Assembly (NCBI GenBank): GCA_045578425.1
Contig: JAZNKF010000013.1
Location: forward strand, 1 to 64,000
Reading direction: 5' to 3'
Origin: RGIG3009 sp045578425
Lineage (GTDB): Bacteria > Bacillota > Clostridia > Oscillospirales > Acutalibacteraceae
Length of the DNA: 64,000 bases
Below the pieces are notes generated by a model, which saw only the letters and a list, made by a program, of their open reading frames with translations, searched no databases and was not told the DNA's origin. Of this stretch, positions 59,482 through 64,000 are shown in pieces; positions within the stretch are counted from its first letter, which is position 1; each line of letters opens with the position of its first letter. The position numbers and the translations under genes are program-made.

Positions 59482-60390
59482 TCACTCCCCAAACAAAGCT
59501 TCGGCAAAGGCGGCGGCGTCAAAGGGTTGCAAATCGTCAATCCCCTCGCCTACGCCAATGTATTTGACAGGTACGTTCAGTTCTTCGTGCACGGTGAGGA
59601 CCACACCGCCACGTGCCGTACCGTCCAACTTGGTCAGCACAATCCCGGTAATGCCCGCAACTTGTAAAAATTCCCGTGCTTGGTTGACAGCGTTTTGTCC
59701 GGTGGTGGCATCCAATACCAACAACACTTCGCACGAGGCATTCGGCAATTCGCGGTCGATTACCCGACGAATTTTTGCCAATTCTTCCATTAAATTCTTT
59801 TTATTATGCAACCGTCCCGCTGTATCACAAATGACGACGTCCATGTTTCGCGCTTTGGCAGCAGAAATGGCATCAAATACCACCGCCGCAGGGTCGGCAT
59901 TTGCCGTGTGTTTTACCAAATCCACTCCGGCGCGCTGTGCCCAAACTTCCAGCTGTTCAATGGCGGCGGCACGGAAGGTGTCCGCCGCACCGAGCAATAC
60001 TTTTTTGTCGTTGGCTTTGAGCCCGGCTGCCAATTTGCCGATGGTGGTGGTTTTTCCCACACCATTGACACCGATAACCAGCACCACCGACGGTGTGGTA
60101 TCCAAGTGCAACGAAGCATCCCCGCTTAACATATCCTCGACAATTTCGCGCAACATACCGCGAATAGCGGCAGGGTCGGTTTCGCCCCGTTCTTTGACCA
60201 AGGTGCGCAATTGTTCGCACAACGCGTCAGCGGTGGCAACACCGACATCTGCTGTTATCAGTATTTCTTGCAGTTCCTCAAACAATTCTTCATCAATTTT
60301 CGTAAAGGCACGCAACATACCGTTGACGGTACCCATTAAAGAGTCTCGCGTTTTGCGCAAGCCACTGCTGATTTTGCTGAAAAAGCCCAT
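59482..60390 (-). CDS. ftsY: Signal recognition particle receptor FtsY
   Basis: A 302-residue SRP GTPase: an N-domain helical bundle, then G1 IGVNGVGKTTTIGKLA (residues ~106-121), DTFRAAAIEQL, G3 VICDTAGRLHNK, TKLDGTARGG and the C-terminal IGVGEGIDDLQPFD. It lacks the long acidic A-domain of enterobacterial FtsY. It docks SRP-bound ribosomes to SecYEG. It is 13 bp after smc. Confidence 0.96.
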   Translation of the reverse strand: MGFFSKISSGLRKTRDSLMGTVNGMLRAFTKIDEELFEELQEILITADVGVATADALCEQLRTLVKERGETDPAAIRGMLREIVEDMLSGDASLHLDTTPSVVLVIGVNGVGKTTTIGKLAAGLKANDKKVLLGAADTFRAAAIEQLEVWAQRAGVDLVKHTANADPAAVVFDAISAAKARNMDVVICDTAGRLHNKKNLMEELAKIRRVIDRELPNASCEVLLVLDATTGQNAVNQAREFLQVAGITGIVLTKLDGTARGGVVLTVHEELNVPVKYIGVGEGIDDLQPFDAAAFAEALFGE

Positions 60391-60403
60391 GGTTTATCCT
60401 TTC

Positions 60404-63400
60404 TTATTGCGCGTTACCCGAAATACCGAGTTTGGCCTCCACTTCGCTGACGCGCAGTTCTAACAGTTTTGAAATGCCTTGTTCCTGCATGGTGACACCA
60501 TACAAAATGTCGGCTTCTTCCATCGTGCCGCGACGGTGCGTAATAACAATAAACTGCGTATTACGGCACATACGGCGCAAGTATTGCGCATAGCGGTCCA
60601 CATTGACGTCGTCAAGCGCGGCTTCCACTTCGTCCAACACGCAAAACGGCGAGGGGGTAACTTTTAAAATAGCAAACAACAATGCGGTTGCTACCAACGA
60701 TTTTTCACCGCCTGACAAAGCATCCATATTAAGGATAACTTTTCCGGGCGGTTGTGCGTGCATTTCAATGCCCGAGTGCAAAATATCCGTAGGGTCGGTC
60801 AACACGAGTTCGGCGTTACCGCCGCCAAACAAATCGCGGAATACTTCGCCGAAATGTTCGTTGATTTGGCGGAATCGCTCCAAGAACATGTCCTTCATCT
60901 GTGCGGTAAGGTCGCCGATAAGTTTGAGCAATTCTTCGCGCGAAACTTCCACGTCGTGCACTTGTTCGCTCAAAAATTCGTACCGTTCGCTGACTTCTTT
61001 GTATTCTTCAATGGCGTCCACGTTCACACTGCCGAGTGCGCGGATTTTGTTTTTGAGTTCCGCCAAACGGCGCGTAGCTTCTGCCATGTTTTCAATCGGC
61101 GCCGCGCAGTCCTCTGCCTCGCTGCGCGTCAGTTCATATTCTTCGTACAAGCGATTGAGAATGGTTTCGGTTTCTTTTTGGGCGGCGGCGCATTTTTCTT
61201 CCAAACGAGCGGCTTCGCGGCCCGCGAGTTCGCGTTCGTCTGCTTTTTCACGACTGGTTTGGCGCCATGCCGTTTGTTGTGCTTCGCCTTGCATCCGCTG
61301 TGCTGCCAAAGCGGTGATTTGTTCGCTCGCTTCCTTTGCCAAACGGCGCATTTCGGCTGCTTGCAATGCAAGCAACTCGGCTTGCTCTTCGTATTCTTTG
61401 TTGCGTACCAACAATTGTTCGATTTGTTGTTCGGTGGCACTGCGAATACCCGTTTGATCGGCTTGACGGCTACGCAATTCTTCAACAGCTTCGCGGATAC
61501 CCTCAATTTCTTTTTCCAACGCCACAACCGCCAATTTTTGGTCGGCAATGCGCGCGGAAAGCGCTTCGCGTTCCGCGGTGATTTTTTGACGTCCGCCGCC
61601 AAGAGATGCCACTTCGTTTTCTAACACATTTTTACGTTCATTGACGGTCTGCGATTGTGTGGCGGATTTTTCAATGACTTCACGATGCTCTGCCGAACGA
61701 CGGTTAAGTTCGGCAATTTCGCGGTTACATTCTTCCACGGCGGCAGTCAACGCTTCTGCCACTTGCGTTAAACGGTGACATTCGCCCTCGACGCGGATCT
61801 TATCTTCCGTCGCGGTGGAAAGTTCGCCTTGTGCACCCGAAAGTTGTGCACTGACAGCCGATACTTCTTCTTGCAATGCTTTGAGCGCTTCTCCTGCTTT
61901 TTCGGCTTTTTCGGAAAGTGCCGCTTTTTCGGTTTGTAACCGTTCGATTTCACTTCGGCGGGAAAGCAAACCGGCACCTTTAACGTGGGAACCACCTGTC
62001 AGCGAACCGCCCGCATTAACTACTTGCCCGTCCAGTGTAACAATGCGGAAACGATAACCGTATTTGCGGGCAATCACCACGGCATAGTCCAAATCTTCTG
62101 CCACCGCAATGCGGCCCAGCAAACTGCGCGCAATTTGCTCATATTGGCTGTCGACTGTAACGAGTGACGAAGCAATGCCGACAAAGCCGTTTTCGTTCTC
62201 TAACCCTTTTTCGGTAAGCAGGGTGCCTTTTGTCGTTTGAATCGGCAAGAAGGTGGCGCGACCGCCGTTGCTTTTTTTCAAAAATTCAATACCGCGTTTG
62301 GCATCTTCTTCACGGTCACACACAATGTTTTGTGCGGCACCGCCCAAAGCGGTTTCAATCGCCAAAGCATAGGTGCCTTCGGCATGAATAAGGCGGGAAA
62401 CCGGTCCGTGAATACCGCGCAGTTCGCCACGCTCGGATTGTTTGACAACACTCTTAACACTTTGGGAGAAGCCTTCTAAATTACGTTCCATTTCTTCCAG
62501 CAAACGGATACGGTGTTGTTTTTCTTCTACGTCCAATGCCAAGCGGTCCGCCTCGTGGCGAGCGGTTTCCAGTTTGGCGGTACGGGAAGCATGGCGCATT
62601 TCAAAACCGCGTACGGCGTTTTGCAACTCTTCGGTTTTTTCAGTCAAATGATGCAAATCGTCTTCGCAAGCCTGTTGCTCGCGCACGGTTTCTTCGCGCT
62701 GGGCAGTACGTGCCGCCAACGTTTCGGTCACTTGCGACAAACGCAACGTGATTTCGGCAAGCGAGGATTCGGCGGTAACCGATTGCACCCGCAAATCGGA
62801 AAGCTCGGCCACACACTCGGCAATTTGGTTATTGAGTTGCTCAATTTTACCCGAGACCTCTTCGTTACTGCGTTGCAAGGCGGTCCATTCTTCTGCCAGC
62901 TCCAACTGCAAGCGTTGGCATTCGGCAATGGCTTGTTGCTTTTGCTCGATTTCTTCGTTGCGAACGGCAATGGTTTCTTCCAAACGCAAGGTGCCTTGTT
63001 CGGCTTCTTGCAATTCACTCCGCAAGCGGGCAATGTTTTCTTCGTTATGGCTTTTGTCATTACGCAACAAATCGGCATTACCGAGTAAACGCACGGCCTC
63101 TTCTTCTTTGCCACCCGCTTCGGTGCGTAATTGTTCCATTTGCGCCGAAAGTGCTCTGCCTTGTTCGGCAGATTGTTCCATTTGTTGCTCAATCGCATCA
63201 ATGGCGGCACCTGCGGCATCGTATTGCGTACGCGCCAGTTCCAATTTGCTGTCCAGTTCCCGCAACGTTTCACGGGAGCGTTCCATCGTATTGAGCCATA
63301 CGCCGATTTCCAAGCCTTTTTTCTCGGAAGCATATTCCAAATATTTTTTAGCTTTTTCGGATTGTTGTTTAAGAGGACCGACACGTTCTTCAAGTTCTTG

Positions 63401-63985
63401 CAAAATATCGCGCAAACGCAACAAGTTTTCCTCCGCCGAACGCAAACGGCGCTCGGCTTCGTTTTTGCGGTAGCGGTATTTGGCAATACCCGCCGCTTCT
63501 TCAAAAATTTCGCGGCGTTCATCGGATTTTGACGAAACAATTTCCTCAATACGGCCTTGTCCGATAATGGAGTAGCCGTCACGTCCCAAACCCGTATCCA
63601 TGAACAGCAGTTGAATATCTTTCAAACGAACGGTGGCGTTGTTGAGCAAATATTCACTTTCGCCCGAACGATAATACCGACGAGTGACTTTGACGTCATC
63701 GGCATCGAACATGAGCCACCGCTCGGAGTTATCAATCACCAACGAAACTTCGGCATACCCCACCGATTTCCGTTTGGACGTTCCGTTAAAAATAACGTCT
63801 TCCATTTTGGAGCCGCGCAGCGTTTTGCTGGATTGTTCGCCCAACACCCAACGCACGGCATCGCTGATATTGGATTTTCCGCTTCCGTTCGGTCCGACAA
63901 CTGCCGTGATACCACTGCCGAAAGAAAGCACGGTTTTATCCGGAAACGATTTAAATCCTTGTATTTCGAGTGATTTCAGAACCAT
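60404..63985 (-). CDS. smc: Chromosome segregation protein SMC
   Basis: A 1193-residue SMC ATPase. Head N-part with Walker A GPNGSGKSN (residues 31-39). First coiled coil about 170-500, a hinge domain about 520-660 (GIHGPVSRLIHAEGTYALA...VVNAGGSLTGGSHVKG), second coil to about 1020. Head C-part with LSGGEKSLVATALL and Walker B FCVLDEVEAALDDVN. It organises and segregates the chromosome with ScpAB. The ATG at 63985 lies just inside the right edge with a GGGGGAAG ribosome binding site; its promoter is outside the window. It begins the smc-ftsY-rdgB-yhbY-nadD operon. Confidence 0.97.
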   Translation of the reverse strand: MVLKSLEIQGFKSFPDKTVLSFGSGITAVVGPNGSGKSNISDAVRWVLGEQSSKTLRGSKMEDVIFNGTSKRKSVGYAEVSLVIDNSERWLMFDADDVKVTRRYYRSGESEYLLNNATVRLKDIQLLFMDTGLGRDGYSIIGQGRIEEIVSSKSDERREIFEEAAGIAKYRYRKNEAERRLRSAEENLLRLRDILQELEERVGPLKQQSEKAKKYLEYASEKKGLEIGVWLNTMERSRETLRELDSKLELARTQYDAAGAAIDAIEQQMEQSAEQGRALSAQMEQLRTEAGGKEEEAVRLLGNADLLRNDKSHNEENIARLRSELQEAEQGTLRLEETIAVRNEEIEQKQQAIAECQRLQLELAEEWTALQRSNEEVSGKIEQLNNQIAECVAELSDLRVQSVTAESSLAEITLRLSQVTETLAARTAQREETVREQQACEDDLHHLTEKTEELQNAVRGFEMRHASRTAKLETARHEADRLALDVEEKQHRIRLLEEMERNLEGFSQSVKSVVKQSERGELRGIHGPVSRLIHAEGTYALAIETALGGAAQNIVCDREEDAKRGIEFLKKSNGGRATFLPIQTTKGTLLTEKGLENENGFVGIASSLVTVDSQYEQIARSLLGRIAVAEDLDYAVVIARKYGYRFRIVTLDGQVVNAGGSLTGGSHVKGAGLLSRRSEIERLQTEKAALSEKAEKAGEALKALQEEVSAVSAQLSGAQGELSTATEDKIRVEGECHRLTQVAEALTAAVEECNREIAELNRRSAEHREVIEKSATQSQTVNERKNVLENEVASLGGGRQKITAEREALSARIADQKLAVVALEKEIEGIREAVEELRSRQADQTGIRSATEQQIEQLLVRNKEYEEQAELLALQAAEMRRLAKEASEQITALAAQRMQGEAQQTAWRQTSREKADERELAGREAARLEEKCAAAQKETETILNRLYEEYELTRSEAEDCAAPIENMAEATRRLAELKNKIRALGSVNVDAIEEYKEVSERYEFLSEQVHDVEVSREELLKLIGDLTAQMKDMFLERFRQINEHFGEVFRDLFGGGNAELVLTDPTDILHSGIEMHAQPPGKVILNMDALSGGEKSLVATALLFAILKVTPSPFCVLDEVEAALDDVNVDRYAQYLRRMCRNTQFIVITHRRGTMEEADILYGVTMQEQGISKLLELRVSEVEAKLGISGNAQ

Positions 63986-64000
63986 GTTCTCACTTCCCCC

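Noticed and set aside
60603..61624. Overlapping plus-strand frames of 284 and 290 codons inside smc
   Set aside because: They are low-complexity antisense shadows of the SMC coiled coil (Ser- or Phe-rich) and have no initiation signals.

Overview
The window comes from a low-to-mid GC Gram-positive bacterium of the class Clostridia, most likely an Oscillospirales/Ruminococcaceae-type anaerobe. The evidence is the complete Firmicutes-order S10/spc/alpha ribosomal cluster with a zinc-type S14, sigma-A-like promoters (TTGACA-17-TATAAT type), strong AGGAGG ribosome binding sites, an FtsEX/M23 cell-wall module, an LCP protein, a Thr-rich lipoprotein linker, sodium-pump decarboxylase subunits and an L-lactate dehydrogenase. 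The family placement is inference. All function calls rest on reading motifs and gene order, with no database search.

Layout. 1-9402 (minus): one giant, incomplete secreted protein of at least 3134 residues. It carries a signal peptide, about ten carbohydrate-binding-like beta-sandwich modules, eleven Ig-like Big_2 domains, a CARDB-like domain, a GH16-type glycoside hydrolase domain with an intact catalytic pair, acidic helical repeats and a (EEPGxDG)9 linker; its C terminus lies beyond the left edge. 9.6-12.5 kb: two flavoproteins. 12.6-14.9 kb (plus): zapA and a U32 RNA-hydroxylase-type protein. 15-16.5 kb: trmO and a very Cys-rich protein of unknown role. 16.6-20.8 kb: pcrA and the beta and gamma subunits of a Na+-pumping decarboxylase. 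20.9-22.2 kb (plus): an archaeal-type phosphoglycerate mutase. 22.2-25.3 kb: alr, an AraC-family regulator and ldh in one operon.

25.4-40.8 kb (minus): the ribosomal superoperon rpsJ-rplCDWB-rpsS-rplV-rpsC-rplP-rpmC-rpsQ-rplNXE-rpsN-rpsH-rplFR-rpsE-rpmD-rplO-secY-adk-map-infA-rpmJ-rpsM-rpsK-rpsD-rpoA-rplQ. It has one clear promoter, a 360-nt structured leader and a strong terminator. 41.3-42.5 kb (plus): a lipoprotein with a poly-Thr linker. 42.6-46.7 kb: ftsE-ftsX-M23 endopeptidase-S41 homologue, in which the S41 protein appears to lack its catalytic serine. 46.8-49.2 kb: a CdaR/PucR-type regulator and an orphan MsmK-type sugar ABC ATPase. 49.4-53.1 kb: yqeG, a Nfo-like TIM barrel, an M24 peptidase, a DUF4830-like protein and an rRNA pseudouridine synthase. 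53.1-64 kb: smc-ftsY-rdgB-yhbY-nadD/yqeK-LCP-rsfS-leuS followed by rpsU.

The window is mostly core chromosome for translation, secretion, division and wall turnover. The accessory, least described parts are the giant GH16 protein, the Cys-rich protein, the Thr-rich lipoprotein, the S41 pseudoprotease candidate and the divergent LCP protein. No tRNA, rRNA, CRISPR array, insertion sequence or prophage was seen.
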